45,224 nucleotides of DNA from Methylobacter sp. (lineage in GTDB: Bacteria > Pseudomonadota > Gammaproteobacteria > Methylococcales > Methylomonadaceae): positions 1 through 45,224 of the forward strand of contig NZ_JAUXVR010000028.1 in the NCBI RefSeq assembly GCF_030680395.1. The letters are read 5' to 3'. The notes below the pieces were generated by a model, which had not been told where the DNA came from, did not search any database, and saw nothing but the letters and a program-made list of their open reading frames with translations. The translations under genes were made by a program, and so were the position numbers. Below, in pieces: positions 1 to 8,198 of this stretch (positions are counted from its first letter, which is position 1; the number at the start of each line of letters is the position of its first letter).

Positions 1-141
1 CGGCCGACAGTTCCAGCCCGACATGCCGCCCAAAGGTGGGCGAACTGCGCCGTATGTCCACGGCCACGTCAAAGACCGCGCCTTGCACCACGCGCACCAG
101 CTTGCCTTGCGGCTGCCGGATTTGGTAATGCAGGCCGCGCA
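1..141. repeat. Left copy of the 141-bp direct terminal repeat
   Basis: Bases 1-141 are identical to bases 45084-45224 when read side by side; both begin cggccgacag and end ggccgcgca. The repeat lies inside rfbC. Joining the two copies gives one uninterrupted rfbC frame. An exact overlap of this size at both contig ends is what a closed circle produces, and 141 equals a k-mer length commonly used by short-read assemblers. A real molecule with direct terminal repeats would look the same. Confidence 0.97.
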
Positions 142-313
142 ATACATTTTTGGCCGATCGGCTGTGGTTGTCCTGCACGAAATCGACATCGCGCCCAGTG
201 AGCTCGGCGAACCGGCGGCGGTTAAAGCTTTCAAAAAAGAAGCCGCGCTCGTCGCCGAACACCTTGGGTTCGAGGATCAGGACCTCGGGAAGGGCGGTGG
301 TGGTGACTTTCAT
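1..313 (-). CDS. rfbC: dTDP-4-dehydrorhamnose 3,5-epimerase, N-terminal part (continues at the right end)
   Basis: This is the 5' portion of rfbC (rmlC), starting with ATG at 313 and running off the left edge after residue 104 (...ELSA). The enzyme epimerises C3 and C5 of dTDP-4-keto-6-deoxyglucose in the cytoplasm, the third step to dTDP-L-rhamnose. The cupin N-terminus is clear: [16 protein letters not shown], then QDNHS and LRGLHYQ with the catalytic His at position 62. The start overlaps the rfbA stop as ATGA (310-313), so translation is coupled. Joined through the terminal repeat to 44851-45083, the protein is 181 residues, the normal length for this family, with the conserved Tyr of EFLYKTTDYW near 131. 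Identity is firm; only the join across the ends is inferred. Confidence 0.96.
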   Translation of the reverse strand, partial: MKVTTTALPEVLILEPKVFGDERGFFFESFNRRRFAELTGRDVDFVQDNHSRSAKNVLRGLHYQIRQPQGKLVRVVQGAVFDVAVDIRRSSPTFGRHVGLELSA

Positions 314-1197
314 GAGGGCTCTCCTTCTTTCAACAAGCGCTGCAGGTATTGCCCATAGCCGTTTTTGGCGAGCGGCTGCACCAGCTTTTCCAGTTGTCCG
401 GCATCGATGAAGCCTTTGCGATAGGCGATTTCTTCCGGGCAAGCCACTTTCAAGCCCTGCCGGTGTTCGATGGTCTCGATGAAATTGCTGGCTTCGATCA
501 GGCTCTCGTGGGTGCCGGTATCCAGCCAGGCATAGCCTCGGCCCATGATTTCCACATTGAGCTGGTTGCGCTCCAGGTAAATGCGGTTCAGGTCGGTAAT
601 CTCCAGCTCGCCGCGAGCCGATGGCTTAAGGTCGGCGGCCATATCGACCACCTGGTTGTCGTAGAAATACAGGCCGGTGACCGCATAATTGCTCTTCGGC
701 TGTGCCGGCTTTTCTTCGAGGCTGGTGGCGCGGCCCTGCTTGTCGAACGCGACTACGCCGTAGCGCTCGGGGTCTTGCACGTGGTAGGCGAAAACGGTTG
801 CGCCTTGAGTGCGCACCATGGCTTGCTCAAGCTGGGTTTGCAGGTCATGGCCGTAGAAGATGTTGTCGCCCAGCACCAGCGCGCTTGGGGCGTTGCCGAT
901 AAAGTCTTTGCCGATGATGAAGGCCTGGGCAAGGCCGTCCGGGCTGGGTTGCACGGCGTACTGCAGGTTCAGGCCCCATTCGCTGCCGTCGCCGAGCAGT
1001 TGCTCGAAGCGCGGTGTATCTTGCGGGGTGGAGATGATCAGGATATCGCGCATGCCCGACAGCATCAGGGTGCTGAGCGGGTAATAAATCATCGGTTTGT
1101 CGTAAATGGGCAGCAGTTGCTTGGAAACCACTTTGGTCACCGGGTAGAGCCGGGTGCCGGAGCCGCCGGCCAGAATAATGCCTTTGCGTTGGGTCAT
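310..1197 (-). CDS. rfbA: glucose-1-phosphate thymidylyltransferase
   Basis: RmlA/RfbA makes dTDP-glucose from dTTP and glucose-1-phosphate, the first step to dTDP-L-rhamnose and also the entry to dTDP-Fuc4N made with the RffA-like enzyme at 6913-8058. The 295-residue protein has the nucleotidyltransferase signature [16 protein letters not shown] near residues 6-21, followed by [20 protein letters not shown] and the [11 protein letters not shown] motif. Length is usual for the family. It starts with ATG overlapping the rfbD stop (ATGA, 1194-1197) and ends overlapping the rfbC start in the same way, so rfbD-rfbA-rfbC are one translationally coupled unit. No defect is seen. Confidence 0.97.
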   Translation of the reverse strand: MTQRKGIILAGGSGTRLYPVTKVVSKQLLPIYDKPMIYYPLSTLMLSGMRDILIISTPQDTPRFEQLLGDGSEWGLNLQYAVQPSPDGLAQAFIIGKDFIGNAPSALVLGDNIFYGHDLQTQLEQAMVRTQGATVFAYHVQDPERYGVVAFDKQGRATSLEEKPAQPKSNYAVTGLYFYDNQVVDMAADLKPSARGELEITDLNRIYLERNQLNVEIMGRGYAWLDTGTHESLIEASNFIETIEHRQGLKVACPEEIAYRKGFIDAGQLEKLVQPLAKNGYGQYLQRLLKEGEPS

Positions 1198-2096
1198 AAT
1201 GGCCTCTCAAGAGTTTCGGTCAGCATGCGCGTGATACCGCTGTGCCAGTGGGGCAGATTCAAGCCGAAGGTGTTTTGCAATTTGCGGGTATCCAGGCGCG
1301 AGTTTTTAGGCCGCGGGGCTGGCAATGGGAATGCGCTGGTAGGTACGGGCTCGATCGCATCCGGCGCAACCTTGATATCGAGACCGGCTTGACGAGCGAA
1401 ATCAATGACGAAACTGGCGTAGCCGTGCCAGGAAGCCTCGCCCCCTGCCACCAAGTGGTAGAGGCCGCTTACATCCGGACGCTGCAAAGCCGAGCGAATA
1501 CTGTGGGCGGTTACGTCAGCCAGCAGGTCGGCGCCGGTAGGTGCACCGATCTGGTCGTCAATCACTGAGAGACGATCCCGCTCTTGGGCCAGACGTAGCA
1601 TGGTTTTGGCAAAATTGCCGCCGCGTGCGGCATAAACCCAGCTGGTACGGAAGATAAGATGTTTGCAGTCCATAGCGCGAATGGCCTCTTCACCTTCCAG
1701 TTTGGTTTTACCATAGATACTCAGCGGACCGGTAGGGCCGGTTTCCAGCCATGGCTTGTCACCACTGCCGTCGAATACATAATCGGTAGAGTAATGAATG
1801 AGCCATGCCCCGCTACGCTTGGCTTCTTGGGCCAGAACACCGGGAGCCATTGTATTGATGACTCGGGAAAGTTCTAACTCGTTCTCGGCTTTATCGACCG
1901 CAGTATGCGCAGCGGCATTGACGATGATATCCGGTGCGACGATGCGGATGGTTTGAGCGATGCCTTCCAGGTTAGTGAAATCTCCGCACAGTTCCTGACT
2001 ACCGGTCCCCAGAGCCACCAGCTCACCCAACGGCGCCAGACTGCGTTGCAATTCCCAGCCGACTTGACCGCCTTTACCGAACAGGAGAATTTTCAT
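1194..2096 (-). CDS. rfbD: dTDP-4-dehydrorhamnose reductase
   Basis: RmlD/RfbD is the NAD(P)H-dependent reductase of the last step to dTDP-L-rhamnose. The 300-residue protein opens with the Rossmann motif [16 protein letters not shown] and carries the SDR catalytic elements [10 protein letters not shown] and YGKTK (Tyr and Lys of YxxxK). The start ATG at 2096 lies immediately after the hairpin-forming tandem repeat that separates it from rfbB. The stop overlaps the rfbA start. Length and motifs are those of an intact RmlD. Confidence 0.97.
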   Translation of the reverse strand: MKILLFGKGGQVGWELQRSLAPLGELVALGTGSQELCGDFTNLEGIAQTIRIVAPDIIVNAAAHTAVDKAENELELSRVINTMAPGVLAQEAKRSGAWLIHYSTDYVFDGSGDKPWLETGPTGPLSIYGKTKLEGEEAIRAMDCKHLIFRTSWVYAARGGNFAKTMLRLAQERDRLSVIDDQIGAPTGADLLADVTAHSIRSALQRPDVSGLYHLVAGGEASWHGYASFVIDFARQAGLDIKVAPDAIEPVPTSAFPLPAPRPKNSRLDTRKLQNTFGLNLPHWHSGITRMLTETLERPL

Positions 2097-2234
2097 GTCG
2101 AGCTATCCCTGCCCGACACCCTGCGGGCGGCGATGCCGTACAAATACGTTCCTGACGTATTTGTCATGTCAAGCTACCCTTGCCCGACACACTGTGGGCG
2201 GCGATGCCGTGCGAATGGGCTCCCTGCGCACTTG
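2093..2234. repeat. Two-copy 71-bp imperfect tandem repeat with hairpins between rfbB and rfbD
   Basis: Unit 1 is 2093-2163 and unit 2 is 2164-2234; a third tcat begins at 2235. Both units start with tcatgtc and share a central block near cgacac-ctg-ggcggcgatgccg. The variable end of each unit folds on itself differently. Unit 1 has a perfect 10-bp inverted repeat, acaaatacgt at 2140-2149 and acgtatttgt at 2155-2164, with a 5-base loop. Unit 2 has gtgcg/cgcac arms enclosing ggg/ccc. The array fills the gap between the rfbB stop and the rfbD start, so it is transcribed and could tune mRNA stability or translation of rfbDAC. Confidence 0.85.
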
Positions 2235-3302
2235 TCATACGGCACGCCCTGTATAGTTTTTTTCAACCCATTCGCGGTAGGCACCGGATTGGACATTGGC
2301 GACCCAGCTCTGGTTTTCCAGATACCACTGCACGGTTTTGCGGATGCCTGTGTCGAACGTTTCCGCCGGCTTCCAGCCGAGCTCACGCTCTATCTTGCTC
2401 GCATCAATGGCATAACGGCGGTCATGGCCGGGACGATCGGTAACGTAGGTAATTTGTTCGCGATAGCTCTTGCCGTCGTCTCGAACCCGCAGTTCGTCGA
2501 GCAGCGCGCACACAGTGTGCACGATGCCGATGTTGGGTTTTTCGTTCCAGCCGCCGATGTTGTAGACCTCGCCGACGTTGCCGGCGTCCAGTACGCGGCG
2601 GATGGCGCTGCAATGGTCTTTGACATAGAGCCAGTCACGGATTTGCCGGCCATCGCCGTATACGGGCAGGGACTTGCCTGCCAGCGCATTGACGATCATC
2701 AGCGGGATGAGCTTTTCCGGGAAGTGGTAAGGGCCGTAGTTGTTGGAACAGTTAGTGGTGAGCACCGGCAAGCCATAGGTGTGATGGTAAGCCCGCACCA
2801 GGTGATCGCTGGCGGCTTTGCTCGCCGAGTAAGGACTGTTGGGCTCATAGCGGTAGGTTTCGGTAAAGGCCGGATCGTCTTTAGCCAGAGAACCGTAGAC
2901 TTCATCGGTGGAAACGTGCAGGAAGCGAAAGCTTTGCCCGGCTTCGTCCGGCAGGTTGCTCCAGTAGGCGCGCACCGCTTCCAGCATCCGGAAGGTACCG
3001 ACGATGTTGGTTTGAATGAAGTCTTCCGGACCGTGAATGGAGCGGTCTACATGGCTCTCTGCGGCGAAATTGATGATGGCGCGGGGCTGGTGCCTGGAGA
3101 GCAGACTGGCTACCAGATCAGAATCGCCGATGTCGCCCTGCACGAAAAGATGGCGCTCATCGTCAGCCAGTGAAGCCAGGTTCTCATGATTACCTGCGTA
3201 GGTGAGCACATCGAGATTAATGACCGTTTCGTCGAATTGTGCCAGCCATTCCAATACAAAATTCGCACCGATAAACCCGGCACCGCCCGTTACTAAAATC
3301 AT
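2235..3302 (-). CDS. rfbB: dTDP-glucose 4,6-dehydratase
   Basis: RmlB/RfbB converts dTDP-glucose to dTDP-4-keto-6-deoxyglucose, the branch point for both L-rhamnose and Fuc4N. The 355-residue extended SDR has [16 protein letters not shown] at the N-terminus, the family-specific VSTDEVYG motif (Thr-Asp-Glu catalytic triad) and [12 protein letters not shown] with the YxxxK pair. It is the first gene of the rfbBDAC unit. The gap to rfbD is occupied by the 71-bp repeat array rather than the ATGA overlaps seen further down. Upstream is a 414-bp gene-free region with a plausible promoter. Confidence 0.97.
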   Translation of the reverse strand: MILVTGGAGFIGANFVLEWLAQFDETVINLDVLTYAGNHENLASLADDERHLFVQGDIGDSDLVASLLSRHQPRAIINFAAESHVDRSIHGPEDFIQTNIVGTFRMLEAVRAYWSNLPDEAGQSFRFLHVSTDEVYGSLAKDDPAFTETYRYEPNSPYSASKAASDHLVRAYHHTYGLPVLTTNCSNNYGPYHFPEKLIPLMIVNALAGKSLPVYGDGRQIRDWLYVKDHCSAIRRVLDAGNVGEVYNIGGWNEKPNIGIVHTVCALLDELRVRDDGKSYREQITYVTDRPGHDRRYAIDASKIERELGWKPAETFDTGIRKTVQWYLENQSWVANVQSGAYREWVEKNYTGRAV

Positions 3303-3422
3303 TCAATATACCTGAAATATCCGTTCTCTCCGCAAGGATGTTTGCCGAGACGCTTTTGCGCTTTTTTATGACCTACCGAGAAGTCTGCTGCCAATCAGTC
3401 GTGCTTTGCTTATCCTTTATTC

Positions 3423-3452
3423 ATTCTAACTTACAGAGATAAGATGGGGCAA
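3423..3452 (-). promoter_or_regulatory. Candidate sigma70 promoter for rfbBDAC
   Basis: On the minus strand a -35-like TTGCCC (3447-3452) and a -10-like TAGAAT (3423-3428) are separated by 18 bp. Transcription would start about 110 bases upstream of the rfbB ATG at 3302. This is motif matching only; the -35 is imperfect. Confidence 0.35.
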
Positions 3453-3589
3453 ATTTCTTATGTCAATTGAGAATAAAGTGACTGTATTGACGTTCATTCT
3501 GACAGTCCTTTTCCTCGAAACGCTCGCGCATCCACTCAATAACCGTCAAAAATCGTACTTAAATACTAGTTTTATTTTGACGGATAAAG

Positions 3590-3647
3590 GTAAATCCGTT
3601 CGTCCTGAGCCTGTCCTGAGCTTGTCGAATGAGATGAGCGGATTTAC
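3590..3647. repeat. REP-like palindromic element
   Basis: Perfect 9-bp inverted arms gtaaatccg (3590-3598) and cggatttac (3639-3647) enclose ttcgtcctgagc...gagcttgtcgaat. The core resembles the gttcgtcctgagc-ttgtcgaa repeat scattered between genes in many proteobacterial genomes; that resemblance is from memory. It is probably a mobilised non-coding repeat (REP or MITE class) and a stable stem-loop if transcribed. Confidence 0.6.
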
Positions 3648-3716
3648 GCGCTGAGCTAAACAATTTTTACACGACATAACAAGACTGAGTACTAGCCTCG
3701 CCCAGTGCTCGCCTGA

Positions 3717-4670
3717 TTAGACAATGCTGAGAATCTTAACCACATCCCTCATCCGCTTGCTAGCCTGCCAGCCAAGTATCTTCCGGGCTTTTTCCGGGTC
3801 TCCCTGACTCCAGGAAATCTCATTCGGCCGCATGAGCTTATCGTCGCGCACCACGTGCTCAGTCCAGTCCAGTCCGAAACACGCAAAAGACTGATCGACA
3901 AAATCCTCAAGCGAATTGGTTTCCCCTGTGGCAATAACGAAGTCGTCTGCGTAGTCGAGCTGGAGGATCCGCCACATTGCCTCAACGTATTCAGGCGCCC
4001 ACCCCCAGTCACGTGAAATGCTCAAATCGCCCAACATCAGCTTTTCTGTCGATCCGCATGAAATTCGATATGCGGCTTGCACAATTTTCTGCGTTACAAA
4101 GCGCGCCGGGCGAAGCTCGGATTCGTGATTAAATAAAATACCGTTCGCCGCGAACATTTTATGCGCTTCGCGGTAATTGCGAACCAGCCAGTGCGATGCA
4201 GCTTTTGCAACCGCGTAAGGACTTACCGGATTAAAGGGCGTATGCTCATCCGCCGGCACGCCCCCGGTATCACCAAAACATTCGCTGGAACTTGCGTGGT
4301 AAAATCTCACAGGCATATCCAGGAAGCGCAAAGCCTCCAAAATATTAAGCGTACCAATAGTAATACTCTCAATCGTCTCTGAGGGCTGCTCAAAAGACAA
4401 ACCAACAGAAGTCTGACCGGCAAGATGGTAAATCTCATCCGGACGCACTTTCGAGATCACCGTAAGCGTACTCTTGAAATCATGCGGCGCCATCGATAAC
4501 AGACTGACCTGCTGGGCAACACCAATACGTGCGAGCGAATCAAATCTCGAAGCGCTTGCATCCCGTGATGTACCAAACACCTTATAACCCTTGCTCACCA
4601 GCAGTTGTGCGAGGTAAGCGCCGTCCTGGCCGCCAATACCTGTAATAAGCGCACTTTTTCTCGCCGGCAT
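3717..4670 (-). CDS. GDP-mannose 4,6-dehydratase-like SDR (second, diverged copy)
   Basis: This is an extended SDR of the GMD family: [19 protein letters not shown] near the N-terminus, HASSSECFG, SPYAVAKAASHW with the YxxxK pair, and the GMD-like NHES segment. I place the start at ATG 4670 (317 residues) because AAGGA precedes it by about eight bases, overlapping the stop of the upstream gmd; longer frames reach back to 4730. It is shorter than the upstream gmd (361) and reads NHESELRPARFVTQK where a standard GMD has [15 protein letters not shown], so two substrate-loop positions differ. It could be a second dehydratase, a 4-reductase making GDP-D-rhamnose, or a GMD with altered specificity. 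Family firm, reaction not. Confidence 0.8.
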   Translation of the reverse strand: MPARKSALITGIGGQDGAYLAQLLVSKGYKVFGTSRDASASRFDSLARIGVAQQVSLLSMAPHDFKSTLTVISKVRPDEIYHLAGQTSVGLSFEQPSETIESITIGTLNILEALRFLDMPVRFYHASSSECFGDTGGVPADEHTPFNPVSPYAVAKAASHWLVRNYREAHKMFAANGILFNHESELRPARFVTQKIVQAAYRISCGSTEKLMLGDLSISRDWGWAPEYVEAMWRILQLDYADDFVIATGETNSLEDFVDQSFACFGLDWTEHVVRDDKLMRPNEISWSQGDPEKARKILGWQASKRMRDVVKILSIV

Positions 4671-4680
4671 GGCGGCATCC

Positions 4681-5766
4681 TTATTCATGGTAATCGAAAG
4701 CGGCGTAGCCATGCTTTTTGACGAGCTCATCGCGCTCTGCGCTCTTCAGGTCTTCGCGTACCATTTCTGCCACCAGCTCACCAAAGCTGGTCTGGGGCGT
4801 CCAGCCAAGCTTCTCCTTGGCTTTAGTCGGGTCGCCAAGCAAGGTTTCGACTTCAGTAGGACGGAAGTAGCGGGGATCGACCTTCACAATGACTTTGCCA
4901 TTCTGGTCTGTGCCGGTTTCTTCTACCCCGTGACCTTGCCAATCAACCTGAATGCCGAGCTCCTTCGCAGCGGCATTGACAAAATCACGCACGCTAAACT
5001 GCACCCCAGTGGCAATGACGAAGTCTTCAGGCTTCTCTTGCTGAAGCATGAGCCACTGCATTTCGACATAATCTTTAGCATGCCCCCAGTCGCGCAAAGA
5101 GTCCATATTGCCCAGATAGAGACTGTCTTGCAGCCCCAGCTTGATGCGCGCCAGGGCTCGGGTAATCTTGCGGGTAACAAAAGTTTCGCCGCGAAGCGGT
5201 GATTCGTGATTAAAGAGAATGCCGTTACAGGCATACATCCCATAAGCTTCCCGATAATTGACGGTGATCCAGTAAGCGTAAAGTTTTGCCACTGCATAAG
5301 GGCTGCGCGGATAGAAGGGAGTGGTCTCTTTCTGCGGAGTTTCCTGGACCAGGCCGTAAAGTTCGGAGGTGCTAGCCTGATAGAATCGGGTTTTATTTTC
5401 GAGACCAAGGATACGGATAGCTTCGAGGATGCGCAGAGTGCCTATGCCGTCGGCGTTGGCTGTATATTCGGGCGTTTCAAAACTCACCGCCACGTGACTC
5501 ATGGCGGCGAGATTATAGATTTCGTCGGGCTGTACCTGCTGGATGATGCGGATCAGGTTGGTGGAATCGGTGAGATCACCGTAATGCAGGATGAAGTTTT
5601 TGTTCTCGACGTGCGGATCCTGATAAAGGTGGTCGATGCGGTCAGTGTTGAAGAGCGAGGCACGACGCTTGATGCCGTGCACTTCGTAGCCCTTTTTGAG
5701 CAAAAATTCGGCAAGGTAGGCGCCATCTTGACCAGTGATGCCTGTAATAAGTGCTTTTTTTGTCAT
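4681..5766 (-). CDS. gmd: GDP-mannose 4,6-dehydratase
   Basis: GMD forms GDP-4-keto-6-deoxy-D-mannose, the precursor of GDP-D-rhamnose, GDP-L-fucose, GDP-perosamine and others. The 361-residue protein has [20 protein letters not shown], the [16 protein letters not shown] segment typical of [18 protein letters not shown] (YxxxK) and [15 protein letters not shown]. The start ATG at 5766 has AGGGA about eight bases upstream. The stop is 10 bp before the diverged paralogue. No GDP-fucose synthase or perosamine synthase is recognisable, so the end product depends on what the paralogue does. Confidence 0.95.
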   Translation of the reverse strand: MTKKALITGITGQDGAYLAEFLLKKGYEVHGIKRRASLFNTDRIDHLYQDPHVENKNFILHYGDLTDSTNLIRIIQQVQPDEIYNLAAMSHVAVSFETPEYTANADGIGTLRILEAIRILGLENKTRFYQASTSELYGLVQETPQKETTPFYPRSPYAVAKLYAYWITVNYREAYGMYACNGILFNHESPLRGETFVTRKITRALARIKLGLQDSLYLGNMDSLRDWGHAKDYVEMQWLMLQQEKPEDFVIATGVQFSVRDFVNAAAKELGIQVDWQGHGVEETGTDQNGKVIVKVDPRYFRPTEVETLLGDPTKAKEKLGWTPQTSFGELVAEMVREDLKSAERDELVKKHGYAAFDYHE

Positions 5767-6310
5767 TTTCTTGTTCCCTATAAATTTAAATTAACACCGT
5801 CGAGGTCAATAGTGTTCGATAAAATGTTGTCATGAAGGGAGCAAAGCCATTCTATTCCTTTTCAACCGGCAGCACCACACATCCGACATCCCGTTCTGCC
5901 GCGCTGAGCTTAGCATCACAATCAGGTGATGCCTGTAACACAGTGTCCGCGCCTGATATACTCTCACGCAACATATCCTGCCATGAGAGCTTTCAGTAGA
6001 TGCGAAATGCCACTTTGCAAGCGCCCGACAATGAGGCGCTTTATCTATTCCGAGAATAGACTGTAATCCCCAAGCCTTCAAAGTCATTAAGATCTAATTT
6101 AGCCGCATGATATCGGGATCGATACCTAGCCCTATCTCGAACACCTTCATTACCTAATCAAGTAAGTAACTGTGCGCGCAGTACCCGGCACACACCATTC
6201 AATGCCGGTTCTCGATTGAAAGCAAGAATGATAGAGGCCGTTTTTATAGCTTCTGGCTACGTCCCAACAACGTAGATATCTTACGATTCATAATTACCCG
6301 TCTACATCAC
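5767..6310. other. Gene-free region upstream of gmd
   Basis: This is 544 bp between cysC and gmd. It contains two perfect short stem-loops: aagcgcc/ggcgctt (6019-6025 and 6035-6041) and tctattc/gaataga (6044-6050 and 6054-6060). Neither is followed by a long T-run. An 85-codon minus-strand frame at 5830-6087 has no recognisable domain and an odd composition, so I do not call it. A promoter for gmd must lie here or further upstream; TTGACC (5805-5810, minus) followed by AT-rich sequence is one weak candidate. Confidence 0.5.
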
Positions 6311-6916
6311 CTATGAACCAAGGTTAATCCCACGATTATCCAGCAAAGCAAGAACCTGTGCTACGCATTCCTTTAGTGGCAGACTACTGGTATCAAGCGA
6401 CAGCTCTGGGGTTTCCGGAGCCTCGTACACAGACGAAATGCCAGTAAAGTCTTTGATCAATCCTTGCCGCGCCTTGGCATAAAGACCCTTCACATCGCGC
6501 TGTTCACACACTTCCAGCGGACAATGACAGTAAATCTCAATGAAGTCTTCCGGAGCAACAAGCGAGCGGACCCGAGCGCGGTCAGCACGATAAGGTGAAA
6601 TAAAGGCCGTCAGAGCGATAACGCCAGCCTCAGTGAAAAGCTTGGCCATTTCGCCTATGCGTCGGATGTTCTCCACGCGATCCTCTGACGAGAAGCCAAG
6701 ATCAGAGCACAAACCATGCCGCACGTTATCGCCATCGAACACAAAGGTTCGGCAACCACGTTCATATAACGCCTCCTCAACTGCGTGAGCCAACGTGGAT
6801 TTGCCAGATCCGGATAGCCCGGTAAACCAGAGAATGAAACTTTTGTGGCCATTCATCCGCTCCCGCAGCAATCTGCTCACAACGGCTTCGTGCCAGTGAA
6901 TATTTGAGGTATTCAT
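6311..6916 (-). CDS. cysC: adenylylsulfate (APS) kinase
   Basis: CysC phosphorylates APS to PAPS, the universal sulfate donor. The 201-residue protein has [11 protein letters not shown] (Walker A, residues 31-41), [29 protein letters not shown] and FISPYRADR, all classic APS-kinase motifs, and is full length. Its ATG overlaps the stop of the upstream aminotransferase gene (ATGA, 6913-6916). In a glycan locus its job is almost certainly to feed the sulfotransferase at 11172-11930. No CysD/CysN ATP sulfurylase is present, so APS must come from central sulfur metabolism. Confidence 0.95.
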   Translation of the reverse strand: MNTSNIHWHEAVVSRLLRERMNGHKSFILWFTGLSGSGKSTLAHAVEEALYERGCRTFVFDGDNVRHGLCSDLGFSSEDRVENIRRIGEMAKLFTEAGVIALTAFISPYRADRARVRSLVAPEDFIEIYCHCPLEVCEQRDVKGLYAKARQGLIKDFTGISSVYEAPETPELSLDTSSLPLKECVAQVLALLDNRGINLGS

Positions 6917-8058
6917 AAGCCCCTCCCATCCCCAAAAAACTCTTCGATAGTCGCACAGATATATGCAATTTCGTCTTCGGTCAAAGCGGGATAGAGGGGC
7001 AGTCGAACGAGCCGATCAGAAAGATCTTCGGTAACCGACATCGCGGAACCGGCACGACCGAACTTTCGTCCTGCGTCTGTCGCATGTAAGGGGACATAGT
7101 GAAACACTGCATTAACCCCCTTCGCTTTTAGTGCCGCCAACAAGGCGACCTGCTCATCGTGAGTTCTTGTTAATAGATAAAACATATGGGCATTGTGGGC
7201 ACATTCGCATGGGATCATGGGAAGGGAAACAAAACCGTTCTTTTCCAAGCTCCGCAATGCCGATTCGTATCGCTTCCAAATTGCCATTCGCCTGCCGTTG
7301 ATTTCATCGATATGTTGCAATTGTGCAAAAAGGAAGGCCGCCACAAGCTCGCTTGGTAGGTAGGATGACCCCACATCCACCCAGGTATATTTATCCACCT
7401 CGCCCCTGAAAAACCGAGAACGGTTGGTGCCTTTTTCGCGAATTATCTCTGCCCTCTCGAAAAACCGCAGGTCGTTAACGACCAGAGCCCCGCCCTCGCC
7501 GGAAACGATATTTTTGGTTTCGTGAAAACTGAAGGCAGCCAAGTCACCAATGGTACCGAGCTTTCGGTTTTTGTAGGTACTGCCGAGTGCCTGCGCTGCA
7601 TCTTCGATAACAAGCAGGCCATGTTGGCGGGCCATCTCCATGATGGTGTCCATCTCACAGGCCACCCCTGCATAGTGAACAGGAACAATAGCCTTGGTAC
7701 GAGAACTTATTGCCGCCTTGATCAGACTCTCGTCCATGTTCAGCGTGTCTGGCCTGATGTCCACAAAAACGGGAATGGCTCCGCGTAATACAAAAGCATT
7801 TGCTGTGGAGACGAAAGTATAGGAAGGCATGATAACTTCGTCACCCGGCTGAATGTCCGCCAAGATGGCCGCCATTTCAAGCGCCGCTGTACACGAATGG
7901 GTGAGAAGCACATCCTTGGCGCCCAAATAAGCCCCTAGAAGTTCCGAGCATTTCTTGGTGTAAGGTCCATCACCTGCGAGCCGCCCGCATTCAAGCGCCT
8001 CACGAATGTATTCAATTTCAGTACCTACCTGGTGGGGAAAATTGAAACGTATTGTCAT
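6913..8058 (-). CDS. rffA: dTDP-4-amino-4,6-dideoxygalactose transaminase
   Basis: This is a PLP-dependent DegT/DnrJ-type aminotransferase of the WecE/RffA group, which converts dTDP-4-keto-6-deoxyglucose (the RfbB product) to dTDP-Fuc4N. The 381-residue protein matches that group in [50 protein letters not shown] (PLP lysine in ETKN) and [13 protein letters not shown]. It is translationally coupled to cysC. A candidate promoter lies in the divergent gap at 8059-8198. It is an alternative consumer of the rhamnose-pathway intermediate, so rfbA and rfbB serve two sugars. Confidence 0.92.
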   Translation of the reverse strand: MTIRFNFPHQVGTEIEYIREALECGRLAGDGPYTKKCSELLGAYLGAKDVLLTHSCTAALEMAAILADIQPGDEVIMPSYTFVSTANAFVLRGAIPVFVDIRPDTLNMDESLIKAAISSRTKAIVPVHYAGVACEMDTIMEMARQHGLLVIEDAAQALGSTYKNRKLGTIGDLAAFSFHETKNIVSGEGGALVVNDLRFFERAEIIREKGTNRSRFFRGEVDKYTWVDVGSSYLPSELVAAFLFAQLQHIDEINGRRMAIWKRYESALRSLEKNGFVSLPMIPCECAHNAHMFYLLTRTHDEQVALLAALKAKGVNAVFHYVPLHATDAGRKFGRAGSAMSVTEDLSDRLVRLPLYPALTEDEIAYICATIEEFFGDGRGL

Positions 8059-8104
8059 TATTTGAATTTGATATGTTTAATATGCTGGAGCTTATGGCGG
8101 AACT

Positions 8105-8132
8105 TTGTCATTAGAGGCTCGTGTAGTACAAT
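8105..8132 (+). promoter_or_regulatory. Candidate sigma70 promoter for the plus-strand block
   Basis: TTGTCA (8105-8110) and TACAAT (8127-8132) are spaced by 16 bp on the plus strand, in the 140-bp gap between divergent genes. The predicted start lies about 60 bases upstream of the ATG at 8199, which has AAGGA at 8183-8187. This is the cleanest promoter-like match seen on the plus strand. Confidence 0.5.
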
Positions 8133-8198
8133 TCTATCCATGAACTGTAGTCAGCTACCGAATAAATTTAAAAAAGATTATCAAGGATAGGACCCATA

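Larger units (their letters stand above)
3303..3716. other. Gene-free region upstream of rfbB
   Basis: This 414-bp stretch separates the stop of the upstream gmd-like gene from rfbB, both on the minus strand. It holds a candidate sigma70 promoter (3423-3452) and a REP-like palindrome (3590-3647). A 64-codon plus-strand frame at 3460-3654 runs through the palindrome and looks non-coding. In a closed-circle reading this is one of the few places where the two ends of a linear locus could have been joined. Confidence 0.6.

Noticed and set aside
349-1392. Plus-strand open frame of 347 codons
   Set aside because: Antisense to rfbA and the end of rfbD; no recognisable domain and explained by the high GC of those genes.
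1905-3173. Long plus-strand open frame of 422 codons
   Set aside because: It runs antisense through rfbD, the repeat array and rfbB, which carry clear family motifs; it is a codon-bias shadow with no domain of its own.
3460-3654. Plus-strand 64-codon frame upstream of rfbB
   Set aside because: Half of it is the REP-like palindrome translated; not protein-like.
3303-3716. JUMPstart/ops element (RfaH-type) expected before a polysaccharide operon
   Set aside because: I looked for ggcggtag-type cores in the upstream gaps and found none in a suitable position.
5830-6087. Minus-strand 85-codon frame between cysC and gmd
   Set aside because: No Shine-Dalgarno worth noting, unusual cysteine/arginine-rich composition and no family resemblance; treated as non-coding.
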